Assembly: GCF_901933205.1 (NCBI RefSeq)
Contig: NC_044576.1
Location: 5,613,024-5,677,023 of the forward strand
Direction: 5' to 3'
DNA length: 64,000 bases
From: Camarhynchus parvulus
Taxonomy: Eukaryota > Chordata > Aves > Passeriformes > Thraupidae
The notes under the pieces are model-generated. The model searched no databases and was not told where the DNA came from. It saw nothing but the letters and a program-made list of their open reading frames with translations. Shown piece after piece: positions 50,506 to 62,020 of this stretch (the first letter of the stretch is position 1; each line of letters opens with the position of its first letter). The position numbers were made by a program, and so were the translations under genes.

Positions 50506-52497
50506 GACAGCCTTCTCATTCAATTAAATGACACAGCAACAGCCAAGCACAATCTGCTGCTCTTAGATCCAAGACATGCAAGTCCCTTCTCATCTCTATG
50601 CTTATGTAGGTTTGTGCCTTTTCAGATTGTCATTATAAGATGTGATGTTTCATTATAGTTCTGGCAGTAAGGGCAGACTTAAATCAATTCCCTTTATAGG
50701 GTCAATTTTGAATGTCGCCTGAACAAATGTGGCAGACAGACCCTGGAACACTTCTAATGAGAACAGGAAATTAATCAAAGAAGTTACTGGCTGAGTAGAA
50801 AATTTGTGATAGTTTTAATTGGGATGACAGTGCCAGGGAAAACACAAAAGTACCACTGCTTGATCAGCACAGAATCAGTAACATAATTTGTTTACACCCT
50901 GTGCCAGACAACACTATGAAATATAAAGACCTAACCCTTACCAAAGAGATAAATATTGTTAAATAATAACTATTACTGAGTTGCAGAACACAGCTGACAC
51001 TAATTTGTTATCCTTTCCTGATACAGAACCTTAACAAGACAGGCAGCTGGAATACAGGAAAGAAACCTGTGTGTCAGTTGTAAGCCAATTGGCAGACAAT
51101 TTGCTGGCAGGAAGAAAGAACAAGCATGGCATAAAAATATTCATCAGACAAATTCGTTAAACAGTGCTTACCATGCAATATGCACTGTTACTGTTTTAGA
51201 CAAAACTGGCAAACAATTATACTTGGTGAGATAAAGATATAGGGGAAATACTGCAATTGCATTAAGAAAATGCAAAGGAATTTGGATAGCAGAGTAGTAA
51301 ATGAGGCTGAGAAAAGATGTTACAGAAATTTCAAAAAGAAAAAGTAACTATGTTTTTTCTTAAGCCATTAAAGAGCTTTTCTTTCTACCTCAGTTTCAGA
51401 AAAGCCCAACCATCTTCCTGTTAATATTTTTTCTTCCCCAGACAAGCATAAGGAACACTGTCATTTTCCCCATCTAGTACACTTTAATGGTAGCTGAAAT
51501 CAGCTGTTTCTTATCTCAGCTTTGGGCTTTTCTAAAGCCCAGAGTCTCCCATTTGTTTTTTATTGTGCATATTGTACGGCAGCATTGTAAACCATTTCCT
51601 TACCATAACCATCACCTGTTTCAGTTATGTCAGAATAAGCAATACTAACATCCAAGTAAATTCAGGCCAAAGCTGCTGTTAACAGGAGCCCCTGGTTTTG
51701 AAGAGGGCACCACCCCAACACAAATGATAGAGAAGCTAGAGGTTCAGAAGGGAGGAAGCTTCCTGCACTGCAGCACCAGTACAGCTCTTCAGAGTTTTTT
51801 TTTTAGATACCTTGTAAGTTTTAAAATAAACATTAAGAAATTTATGTACAGAATAGTAATAAGATTATAGAACTTCTGTTCCAAGTATTTCAGTGCAGTA
51901 TGTGTGGGGTGCTGTGAAGACCTTTAACAACTCAGGAGGCAGAAAACTAGCCAGATACAGCTGTACATTTTCCCTTCTTTTATCTTGGCTACACAATATG
52001 TTAGTGATCTCTAGTGAGGATAAGAACTCAACCCACCTCCCAGTTAATTCAAAGAAGATCTGTAAGTTTATTTCAGTGTTGAATAAACTCTGCTCTTTTT
52101 ATCAGTAACAGTATCTACTCATAAAATGATCTACTTAAACACCTTTCATCCAACACAGATATTCCTCTACAATATTCTGGGAAACTTTAGTACATCTTAA
52201 AACTGAGATAGAAGTCTGACATAGAAGCAATAACTGCCTTCACATGGCTGTTTGTGATTTCAGGGATTTTCTTTTTAGTGTTACCCATCTGCTAACCTTC
52301 AAAAGCCACTAATTGTAAAAACACAGAGATAGCAACAGCCAAGCATTTAACATTAGGTAACAAGATAATCCACAAAGCTGCTGCCCCAGGAGCCCATGTG
52401 AGAGAAGCCCACACCTCAACACACTCACCTATTTTTCCAGTTAATGCTACCCTAGCAGCAGAAAAAGTCTTACTGACTGACCTTTATACAGCTTAGG

Positions 52498-52787
52498 TGT
52501 GAGTGGGAAGAAGCACCACTGGAAGCAAAGATTCAAGGGAAGGTGATTAATTAATTTCAAGGGTGATTGGTTTCAGGTTTTATGTGTCAGTGATTGACAG
52601 GAGAAAGGAGCATTGTAGCTGGGAGCAGCCTAAGGTAAGCCAAGCTCTTCCGGGAGGAGCATCAGCACTGCTGAGGCTGCTCAGGGTCTGAGTAAGCTTG
52701 CTCTCTTCTGGTGCTTTGTTCTCTAGGTGGATCTGCTCAACTAAATAAAAATTTGTTCTCAGTTCTTGCTCTTTCTTTTGGGCATTA
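52498..52787 (+). mobile_element. Possible solo LTR or transcript end (weak)
   Basis: The stretch begins TGTGAGTGGGAAGAAGC and ends GGGCATTACA. AATAAA (about 52743-52748) lies roughly 40 nt before that end, which is the layout of an LTR R-U5 end. I see no target duplication and recognise no family. Confidence 0.2.
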
Positions 52788-52893
52788 CAGTGTGTGTTGG
52801 GAGAGAGCTGTTATGGGCTGACTGATATGCCTAAAGCTCAGCCTGATTCTTGAGAAGTACCAAGCCTCAAGCTGGCATCAGCAGCAAGATGAA

Positions 52894-52933
52894 AAGTTTC
52901 TTTCCACTCAAGGAAAGAAACTTGAGTGGAAAG
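52894..52933. repeat. Two overlapping, mutually exclusive hairpins
   Basis: AAGTTTCTTTCC (52894-52905) pairs with GGAAAGAAACTT (52912-52923). CTTTCCACTCAAG (52900-52912) pairs with CTTGAGTGGAAAG (52921-52933). The arms overlap, so only one can form at a time. Confidence 0.9.
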
Positions 52934-55900
52934 CTAACATTGCTAGAATGGCCACAAAAATGTTACACCACTGCTGCTGTGCATCATCCTTGCTCTTAAT
53001 GCTTGCACCTGGGTTGAGTGACCAGTAGAAATGGCATCTTCCATCTGTGTCTTGAAGAAACTCAGAGCATTTTCCTCCAAACAGATTCAAAGAAGTTGTT
53101 TTAGATGGGGACATTATCTGGTAAGGCCAAAGCAGGGCCATGCAGTTTCACCTTAGGAATTAAGTCCTTAAGTATTCAAGGAAAGGTGGAGACTGAGAGC
53201 CTTGTTATCTCTATTCCCCCACCCTCTGCATTTTACCTCTACAGGATGTAAACCCATCAGCAGGGGGAGGGAGGGACTGTTTGTCCTACACCGAGCTGTA
53301 GTGCTGGTCTAATGATGCTTTACCCTCAGGCTGCATTTCAACACTGCAGAAAACAGTGGCAGCTCTTGAAGGTGGTGCCATCCCCAGCAGGAGGGAGTCG
53401 GCCACCTCCGGGGCAGGGTCAAGGGGTGAGCACATCTCAGCAGCTCCAGGTCTGAGCAGAACCCGTCCCTGCAACTTCATGGGGCTGAGCCGGCCGAGTG
53501 TGTATTTAAAGCAGATGTGGGGTACCCAGGAGTTCTGTTTGCTGACTCGAGTGTCAGGCAGTGGTTAAGGATGGCAGGAAATGGGGGCCAGGGGTTGTAC
53601 AGGGAGAGGTTGATATCTTAAGATGTCAGCAAACTTCTGAGGAAGAAAATGTATTGAAGGCTATGTTTATTCAAATTGTTCAACCTTTTTTTTTGGTGCC
53701 ATCTCATTAGCTGGAACAGAAGGAAATGCTGGAATTGGAATATGTTGTGTTCATCTGTTCTAGGCTATAAATTGACTGTGAAACATCACATGGAGGCTCA
53801 GTAGTGCTCCTTGCTGTTGTCAGCCTTGATGGAGTGGCACCCTGTGAAAGACAATGTTTTCTTTTGCAGATATGGTTGGAGCGATTCACAAATGCAGTAA
53901 ACTTAAATCTTCCTCCTTTGTGTGCTGTAGCAACAGCCAGGATGATATTAAAGAAGTCCTGAGCATGAAACCTGGACACAGTGGGGTGTTCTATTCACCT
54001 GCAGTGTAAATATAGCAGTAAATTTGCAGCTTTTTTACAACTGTGAAAGCCAAGATACAGGAAAATATTAGGAGTGGTCAGTTGACAGACCCAGATGGAG
54101 AGTGGCTGTAGAGAGCTGGAGATGCAAGAGATCACCATACAGGGTGTTAGTGGTAGAGCTGGGGAGGTAATGCCACAAACCACAACTTTTACTCTCTTGC
54201 ACTTTGTACCTCCAGGTGTTCAATGCAGCCTTTGCACCTGCATTAAATAGCTGTCTTTAAAGAATCACACCTTCCCACTGATTCTGTGTCCCATTCAGCA
54301 CTCAAGGACTTCCTCACCACTCAAATAATTGTGCTTTCGAGGAGGATGTGTTAAGAAAAGCCCATGGACTCTCTGTAGAAGGTAAGACACGTGGAAATCA
54401 AAAGTTGGCTTTGGATCAGAAATAACTGATGTTTGATGAAGAATTTGTTTTCTCTTGGCTATGAATTTCAAAGTTACAAAACTCTTAAACCAGCCTGTTA
54501 AATGTAGATTCTTAATTTTCTGCTGCTGAACACTGGAAAATATTAAATGTTGCTTTCCAAATTTCCAAGGAATTATGAATTCAGAAGAAACTGGTGGTCC
54601 TAAGGAAAGGTAAGATAGATCTAGAAGTATATAGCACATATTTTAGAAAGAATTAGTTCAGTATTAATTCTGCTTAAGAGTTGTGACACTGACAAGTCAT
54701 TTTGTCTTTTTCTCTCAATTTTCCTTCCTGTAAAATGGAAATAATAATTTCTAAATATGGCATTTATCTGTATGGAAAAGGTACAATTACTACTAGTACA
54801 GGCTGTGCTGCATTTCAATCAAGAAGTTAGAAAAAGCTCTCAGTAAATATCTTGATTTTGCACCTAACCAGTGTGTATACTTTCAGGGGAGTAAGAGGTG
54901 AGTTTGTCCACAGTCAATTTCCCAAGAGAAGCTCTCCTTCGCTGGGGCTCAGCCTAGAGCTCTTTTGTTTTATTTTTTGTGGACTTCTCCAGCCTGAAGA
55001 TGTCAGTTCTATTTTGTTGTTGCCTATGGGCATCTGGCTCAGGGTGTTCCTCCTGAGCTCCAGGAGGATGATTCCTCTGGTCTTTTCAGAGTAATCTACA
55101 AGAAGAGACTTCCTTATGCCACTTTGTTCAGAAGATACATCAATTCATAACATCCCTAATCCTTTAAATCCTATGAATTTTGATGCTTTGACTTTTCAGT
55201 TCAAATATTCCTTTATAATTATCAAACAAATAAGGGAGGTGTTGTTTTGAAAGGGGAATTAATGTATTGGTTTGATGCTTTGCAAAGGCTTCTGAAAAAG
55301 GAAGAAATCCTACTGGAGCGTGGCAGGGCACAGACTGTTTAAAAAGTTCATGTCTAAGCTATTTTCAGGCCTTGGCCCACAGCACCATGACTTTGTTTTG
55401 TTGAAGACAGAGGCTCTGAGTTGATTTATAGTTGATTTGTTCATATCCTGAGCATTTAGTGCTCTCCCAATTTCATCACAGAGAAACAAGGAGAGAAGGA
55501 AGCTGCAAAGAAGAAATGGATAACTGAAGAGAGACCAAGAAAATAAGTTGCTGGAGGTGGAAGATGTCCAGCAACCTGTGGGTCTCGTATGCTGATCCTC
55601 ATGAACATGGTAATTTTGACCTTCCTAAAGCACATATGGGTTAAAAAAGCTGCTCCAAGCTGAATAAGTGAAAGATAGAAGAGCTGAGCTATGAGTTGCT
55701 GGGGACTGAAGCTGCCCTATGATATGACAAGGCTTTCCCTGGTCCAGCTCAGTGGTGCTGTTGGGAGCAGGGCAAAGCCCTGCCCATCTCACCTGGCATC
55801 TGGGAACTGACAGCCAGCTAACCATGGGAATTGCCACCTAAATGTCCATATTGCTTGATCTTACTGATATTTTCAGGTGATTAACAACTATAAAATGGTT

Positions 55901-57227
55901 CTGCATTGAACAATAGCCTTCAGTGAATTCTAATCTATACTAAAACATAATTCTAGTGTCAGTGCCTTGAAATGAATTTCTGGAACAAATTAAAAATATT
56001 TGATTCTTAACAGTTTGTTATTCTGTGATAAATTCACAAGTTCAGTCTATTAGAATCATGTAAATTGGCATTTTGGGGTATATTTTATGTTTTATTGCAC
56101 ATTAATGTCATTTCATTGTAAAGTTCAATAATATCTGAAATTACTATTTGATTAAACAAGAGGGAATGAATACAAGTACTTTGATATGATTAATATTAAT
56201 TTAATCAGTTTTGTAACTTCTTATTCCCTTTATGGATAACTGCCCAGTACTTACATAATTTTTGTTCTTTTTGCAAGACTGCAGTACACTTTTGTTGGTT
56301 GTAGCATTACCTTGGAACATGAATAAAGATCTCATTTAGCTCAAATGCACTATGGTTGTGCTTCTGCAGCTTCTAAAGAATACAGCTCCATCCATTGCAG
56401 CCTGGGATGCCAGGCATCTATAGGTTCCATAAATGTTATGTCTTGTAAATTATTCTAATTCTGTGAACAAACTTGTCATGGTGAATGATGAATTGATTTA
56501 TTTTTTGTTTGTTTTCTGTTAATTAACTTCTCTTGTACCAGAAGTTATTTGTTCCACTAAAATATACAGGAATGTGAGAAGTTGGCAATCTTGATTTATG
56601 GCTTTTGCCTCATAATCTATTTTTCAAAAATGCACTATTCAAATTTGCTTTTAGTGCTAGATGAGAGATCATTAACCTGCTCTCTTGAGGACAAGCATGC
56701 CAGTAAAGGCAGGCAGAAGTTCAGGAAAGCTACACCTCCAGATAACGTGAAGGAAAAACTCTTCCAATGCAAACATGGCATTACCACAGCATGGCTACAG
56801 GAGCCATGGAAAGAACAACAAACCCAGAGCCACTGGGCACCCAGAGCCTCCAGAACGTGGCTGCACGGCTCCTCAGGTGCTGCACCCCAAGCTCTCAGCT
56901 CCTGTGAGTCTCTGAGCTGACTTCTTGCATACGCACTGTTTGCTGGCATCCAACAGAACTCAACAGTGTCTTCTAGGGCTGAAGTGTTCTGTCCCTAAAA
57001 GCCTCTGAGGGATTAAACTGACATTACATTCCCGGGGAGTTTGTAGTCTGCAGTAGGGAAAGGTGGATGGATTGGATGGGTGTCTTTGCTGAACTCCCCA
57101 ACGAACTGACTTCAGGGGAGAAGGTGCTGCAGGTGGCAGACCTGGTCCTGCCTCTCCCAAACCCTGCAGGGCTGGGACATCAGCAGGCTGGTGCCTGGCT
57201 CTTGGGATACCCCTGCCAGCCTGGGCT

Positions 57228-57590
57228 CTCACAGAATCTCAGAACGGGTCAGGCTCGAAGGGACCACAGGGGAGCACCTGGTCCAACCTCCCTGCTTAGC
57301 AGGGTTGTCCTAGACGACATGGCACAGGGTTGTGTCCAGGCAGGTCTAGAGTATCTCCAGCGACGCAGACTGCACCCCCTCTGGACAATCTGTTCCAGTC
57401 TCATTAGCACAGTGAAGAAGTTCTTTCTCTTCTTCTGGTGGAACTTCCAGTGCATCACAGCAACACCTTGCCTGTCGCTTCGTGTCCTATCGCCTGGTGC
57501 CACCGGGGAGAGCCTGGTTCCATCTTCCTGGTACCCCGCCTTCGCACATTTATGTACATTAATGAGCTCTCGGAGTGGTGCGCCTTAAGC
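57228..57590 (-). mobile_element. CR1 LINE 3' end abutting the JMJD1C CpG island
   Basis: Read on the plus strand it is the reverse complement of a CR1 tail: CACAGAATCTCAGAACG, AAGGGACCACAGG, GGTCCAACCTCCCTGC, CTGGACAATCTGTTCCAG, GTGAAGAAGTTCTTTCT and CATTTATGTACATTAATGAG in the expected order. The GC-rich promoter starts directly where it ends. Long open frames across it are by-products of the LINE and GC content, not genes. Confidence 0.88.
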
Positions 57591-58148
57591 AGGGTGTGGG
57601 CGAGCCCGCGGAGGACGGACAGCGCTTCTTCCACCGAGGGAAGAACCCCGGAGAGGCCGTGCCCGAGTTGCAGCCGTGGCAGCGGAGGCAAGGAGCGGGT
57701 ACCCCGCCAGTGTCACATCACCGCGGGGCTGCTCTCGGGGGGCACCGCGGCGGCAGGTGAGGGTCGTGCTGCTCCGGCAGGGGCTGGGCAGGGGGCGACG
57801 GGACGAGCCCCCGCGGGGTCCCGGTGCCACCCCAGCGGCCGCGGACTCTTTGCCGCGCTGCGGCCGCTAGCCCCGCGCTGCCTGGCGGAGGGAGACGTCG
57901 CGCGGCGTCGGTCTCCATGGCAGTGGGGCTGCGTGGGCGGAGTGGTCGGGGCCGCAGCGCGGCGGGCGGGCGCGCGCGGGAGTGAGGGAGGGAGGAGGTG
58001 AGGGAGGGCGCGCGCACCCCCGGCCCGCCCCCGCCCCTCGCTCGGTGTTTGTGTCGGGCTGTGGCGGCGGCGGCGCGGCCGAGGGGCTCCGACCCTCCCG
58101 CCGCTGCGAGCCCGAGAGCCCCGCGCCCATCCCCGCCCCACGCCCGCC

Positions 58149-58163
58149 ATGCGCGGCCCCTAG
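58149..58163 (+). CDS. Upstream ORF in the JMJD1C leader (MRGP)
   Basis: ATG CGC GGC CCC TAG ends 45 nt before the JMJD1C start codon. Its context, CCGCCATGC, has a G at -3, so it could be used if the transcript starts upstream. With four codons it would act, if at all, by affecting re-initiation, not through its product. Confidence 0.45.
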   Translation: MRGP

Positions 58164-58208
58164 AGCAGCGGGCTCGGCGGCTGGTGCGGTGCCTGAGCGG
58201 CGGCGGCC

Positions 58209-58349
58209 ATGGCGGTGGAGACGCGGCCGGAGCTGGTGGGGAAGCGGTTCCTGTGCCTCGGCGGCGAGGAACCGCCGGAGAGCGGGCGCTGGCGGGCTGG
58301 GGTCATCCGCGCCGTGTCCCAGCGGGACTCGCACAGCCCCGACCTGGCG
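58209..58349 (+). CDS. JMJD1C: JMJD1C coding exon 1 (gene continues beyond window)
   Basis: The exon encodes 47 residues starting MAVETRPELVGKRFLCLGGE and ending QRDSHSPDLA, followed by a perfect donor, GCG then GTAAGA. This matches the N-terminus of JMJD1C (KDM3C/TRIP8), in which 'NPDLA' is followed in the next exon by 'VYVEF'; KDM3A and KDM3B start differently. An in-frame TGA at 58194-58196 and the strong GCCATGG context fix the start. The avian copy lacks a short stretch that mammals have before the SWRAG-type motif, as I remember it. The full protein is a large nuclear JmjC-family coregulator linked to H3K9 methylation and nuclear-receptor binding. The catalytic and zinc-finger parts lie outside this window. 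Confidence 0.95.
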
Positions 58350-58365
58350 GTAAGAGCCGCGGCTC

Positions 58366-58400
58366 GGGCCGGGCCGGGGGCTGCGGCGGGGGGCGGCGGG
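58366..58400 (+). promoter_or_regulatory. Potential G-quadruplex at start of JMJD1C intron 1
   Basis: Five G runs of three or more (58366-58368, 58371-58373, 58376-58380, 58388-58393, 58398-58400) lie on the non-template strand 16 nt after the donor. Confidence 0.55.
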
Positions 58401-59349
58401 CCCGGCGTGACACGGCCCCGCGCCCGGCCGGGCACAGTGACGTGGAGCCGGGGGTCACGGCTGGCGCCAGGTGCGGATCCTCGCGGCGTGCGCGGCCGCT
58501 CCGTGCCCCGGCCCGCGGGGCGAGAGGGCCGGTGCCCGGCCTGGCCAGCGGGGGACAATCGGGCTGCCCCCGGAGCAGCGGGGGAGAATGCGGCTGATCC
58601 AGGGGAATGCAGGAACTGCCGCCGCGTAGCACTGTCCGACTGGGTCCGACGCGCTGGTGAACGTTGTTATTAAAAGAATGTCATTGTTTCCCTTCCTTTC
58701 ATGCCCGCTGTCAGTGTTTTCCTAAGGGGTGTAGGAATGTGCGTGTAGGTTAGCGAAGGAGCCAGGATATGTGTGTGCTCTGTTGTGCTCAGACACACTC
58801 TCGCTGTGGGGGGGAAACACGGCCAGGATTTCCTTGGGTTGGCGTTCTGAATGCATAATCTGTAAAATGGAGTTTTATTGTGCTCCCCGGACTTCGGCGT
58901 TATATTGTTCGTGAATTCCGCAGTCACAGGAGTGCTGTGTTACCTCTGTGGTTGTCTCCTGCCATGTTTTTATGTCATTTAGTGCTTCTGAAAGCACATT
59001 TAAAAATATCACGACTATGTAAATGGGCATTACGTAGGCTGAAAAAAGGAATCACCGGACTGCGCTGGGCAATCCATATTGCTGCTGGCAAGGGGGAGGC
59101 GTTCACAGCCCGACACTGATCGGGGTGGAATGTTGCCTTTTTTACAAACTCATCAGGCAAACAATTGCCTGGCATTGGAGATTATCGATTGCTTAGTTCG
59201 AAGTGTGAATGACAGAATTAAGAACTCTTGTTTTTGTTCGTTCCAGACTTTAAGCTTTGTTTCAAAAACAGAAAGTGGACTTGAGATGCTACTTTTTTGC
59301 TATATTCTGGGTTAGTTTTCTTGGTTGTTTGGTTGGTTGTGTTTTTTGG

Positions 59350-59366
59350 TTTTTTTTTTTTTTTTT
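59350..59366. repeat. Poly-T run (17 nt)
   Basis: An uninterrupted T run follows a GGTTGGTTGTG-rich lead. It could be a simple repeat or the A-tail of an old antisense insertion, but no insertion body is seen. Confidence 0.9.
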
Positions 59367-61984
59367 GGCATGCTGTTCTGGATTTTTTCCCATTCTCCAG
59401 CTATAATTCACGGAGCCCTTGAATTCAATCTCATAATTCAAGTTCATGCCCTTCTTTATGAAATGGTTTGTGTTTTCAGCCTTTGGCTATATGTGAGAAT
59501 CGTCTAGAACACTTTATTTTTAGAACCTATTTTGGATGTTATTCTTGCAGGGCAGTCTCTAGAATCTATATACAGTTATGGAAACACTGAGTAAGGTTTA
59601 AGGAGGTATTTACTAACATTTACAAGTCAGAGCCATAATTTGTAAACTCTAGGGGCAGATGACATAAAGAGAGAAAGGCATTTCAGGGGCTGTGTCTGTT
59701 TTGTTAAATGCATGCTGCCGATTGTAAAAACTTGTTCCTCTTCTTGACTTTGGTGTCTGTTTTTCTCTTTAGCTGCTCTTTCTATACAATTCTTGGTAAT
59801 TTAAGGAAGAACTGTCACGTTTCAGCTGGTTTTTGAGGCAGGATGACTAAGGGTATGCTTATTACTAAGGGTGTTGTAGTGAAGCACCATTTGCATAGAT
59901 CCAAAGTACCTGAGCAGCAGGATGGATGCTCCAGCATTTCAGCCTGGGTGCAGTGCAGTGCTAACGTGGCCATATTCCTTCTGGTGTTCAAGATAGCTGC
60001 ACAGCACTGCATTATGCTATGTACATACACTCCCAGTCACCTACGGGTGCTGGAAGCTCTGGAAGGTCTTGAAAATAATTTCTAGGTCTAAAGAGGTGCA
60101 GTAGTACTTAACTACTGGAACATCATTGCCTTCTTTAAAGTGCAGCATTTGGGGTTTGTGTTATGTGTTCTCTGGCCCCAAAGCAGGAAAAAGTAGATAG
60201 AGGAAAAGATGATGAGGATTCTTTAAGCAACAGGTAGTTTCTGCAGGTTGGACTCTCTTTCTGCATTTATAATGAACATTAACTTCTTGTTAGTCGATAT
60301 TTGCTAATGTGATGATCCTCCTCCCCTGCCCCCAGCAAAGGACAAGGATGTTTTTCTGTTAGCTCTATTCTATGTGTGCTATCCTAGCTGGAGTAACTAC
60401 TGCTCTTATCCTTCCATGGCTTTTGTTTTAAGGTGGCCATCCCTGTAAATAGCTCCAGACCCTTCTGCTCCCTGTCACTCGAGTGAAGCAGTAATTCTTG
60501 GTGACAGTTTCATTGCTGCCCACAGGGTGCGGTATAAAAATGTTGGAACTGACTTTTTTGTCAATTTTGTCTTTTCCTGGTCCCACCAGAGTGGGGTGGA
60601 TGAATGAGAAATGCAGAAGCTGCCCTGAACCGCAGGACAGGAGGAGGGCAGCAGTGGGCATTTCAATGTGAATTGCAACTGGCTGGAACTGAGTTACCTC
60701 CTAATCCTGGCTTTGGAAGGAAGTGCTACTTGCACTGACTTTGTGTCTTTTCTTCCTGAGTAAGTGTGAACCCCCCAGTCCATTTCCACCAGTTTAAAAA
60801 CAGGGAGATGTTTGGGAAAGACTGCCTTCCCCTAGTCTGTGAAAGCTGACATCTGAGAACCCTCTCCCCAAAAAACCATAAAAGCAAGGAGGTCATGGCA
60901 TTTGGCGTTGTCCTGGAAGTGAAGAGGCAATCTCCAGCTGGCCAGCCAGCGTGCACACCCAGCCTGAGAGCAGCTGCAGCATATGCTGTCTGTCTTACAC
61001 CATTCAGACATAGGTGATGGAACTGGTGGAATGAGAAGGTGGGTTTAAGGGCTGAGCATTAATGAAAGTGTGAGAGCAAGCCTCAGTGTGTGCCTGTGGG
61101 AATATATGGACAAATGGGGAGTTTTATGGGGTGCAGGAGCTCAAGGAGACATGGGCAAGTTTAGAGGCAACTGAGGTAATTAATGTTAAGTGGCCACAGG
61201 CTTATAAGAGCAAATCCAGAGGAAACTGAGCTTCATTAGTTCTGCTGTAAACAGAACTCCTCATTAAATCAGGAACTCCAGACCTGAAGGCTGGACTAGC
61301 TGCTCTCCACCTTTGAGCAGGGAAATCAAAAGGTCAGTTTTCGTATGCTGCTAAATTTGTTTCATGATTGTATTTTTATAGATAAGTTAATTATTATTTT
61401 CATAGTTGAAATTATTGTCCTGGTAGAAAAACGTAGGAAAGAACTCAATTGTCTAGTATTTTCCTCCTGCTAGGTCTTCCCTACTCCATTAGTGTACTAA
61501 ATGAAGTAAGAAGTATATTAAATAAGTCTTTCCTTATACTTTTCACGAGTGCAATATAGCTGATACGTAAGATCTATTTTATAATGTATTTCTTTACAAA
61601 GAGAGAGAATACTATCAAAGTATCTTTTCTCCCATTGCTTTATAGAAATTTTGCCTTCCTCAGCTTTCCTATTAATTCACCACTAGTGGGGAATATGGTG
61701 AGAACAGCTGGCACTGCTTCTGAATGCTCTTGCCATTACATGAGACCCTCCATGCCAGGATTTGGAAGCTGTGCCTCTTTCTTAGTCATCCTGTAATGCT
61801 TGCAGATGTTGTGAACACCTCCCATACAGGTATAATGTGTGCAATGTAGAAAATCCAATCCAGGAGTTTTCTTGCTGCTTTTCATGGTCTGAGCTTTATA
61901 AGTTAGACCTCTTGATCTTTCTTTCTTGGACATTTTTTTTGCATGCAAAGCATTTTTTTTTTAAATCAAAGCAAGGACAGAAGT

Positions 61985-62020
61985 TTGATATATGTGTTTG
62001 TGTGTATATGTGTGTCTGTT
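61985..62020. repeat. TG/TA-rich microsatellite
   Basis: An irregular run of ATATGTGTTTGTGTGTATAT-type units. Confidence 0.75.

Larger units (their letters stand above)
39781..57227. other. Interval between REEP3 and JMJD1C promoters
   Basis: I find no recognisable known gene in this 17.4 kb. It holds a CR1 copy at 50225-50505, an old CR1 remnant near 45835-45955, a pair of exon-like segments on the plus strand (40231-40443, 40910-40963), a degenerate tandem motif at 49112-49176, an LTR-like stretch at 52498-52787 and a composite inverted repeat at 52894-52933. Open frames elsewhere are short and unremarkable. The region could carry alternative 5' exons of JMJD1C, which I cannot show. Confidence 0.6.
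57591..58620. promoter_or_regulatory. CpG island, canonical JMJD1C promoter and 5'UTR
   Basis: About 1 kb is very GC- and CpG-rich, with many GC boxes (for example GGGCGGAG and GGGGCGG variants) and no TATA box. It covers the leader, coding exon 1 and the start of intron 1. The start site is not resolved; it is probably between 57950 and 58130. Confidence 0.8.

Noticed and set aside
52908..53141. 77-codon minus-strand frame MALLWPYQIM...
   Set aside because: It overlaps the composite hairpin, has no family I recognise and no splice support.
57067..57588. 173-codon plus-strand open frame
   Set aside because: Most of it runs antisense through the CR1 tail and it has no recognisable protein content.
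57998..58597. Long plus-strand open frame rich in Arg, Pro and Gly across the JMJD1C promoter
   Set aside because: It is in a different frame from the recognisable JMJD1C exon and is a by-product of the CpG-rich sequence, in which stop codons are rare.
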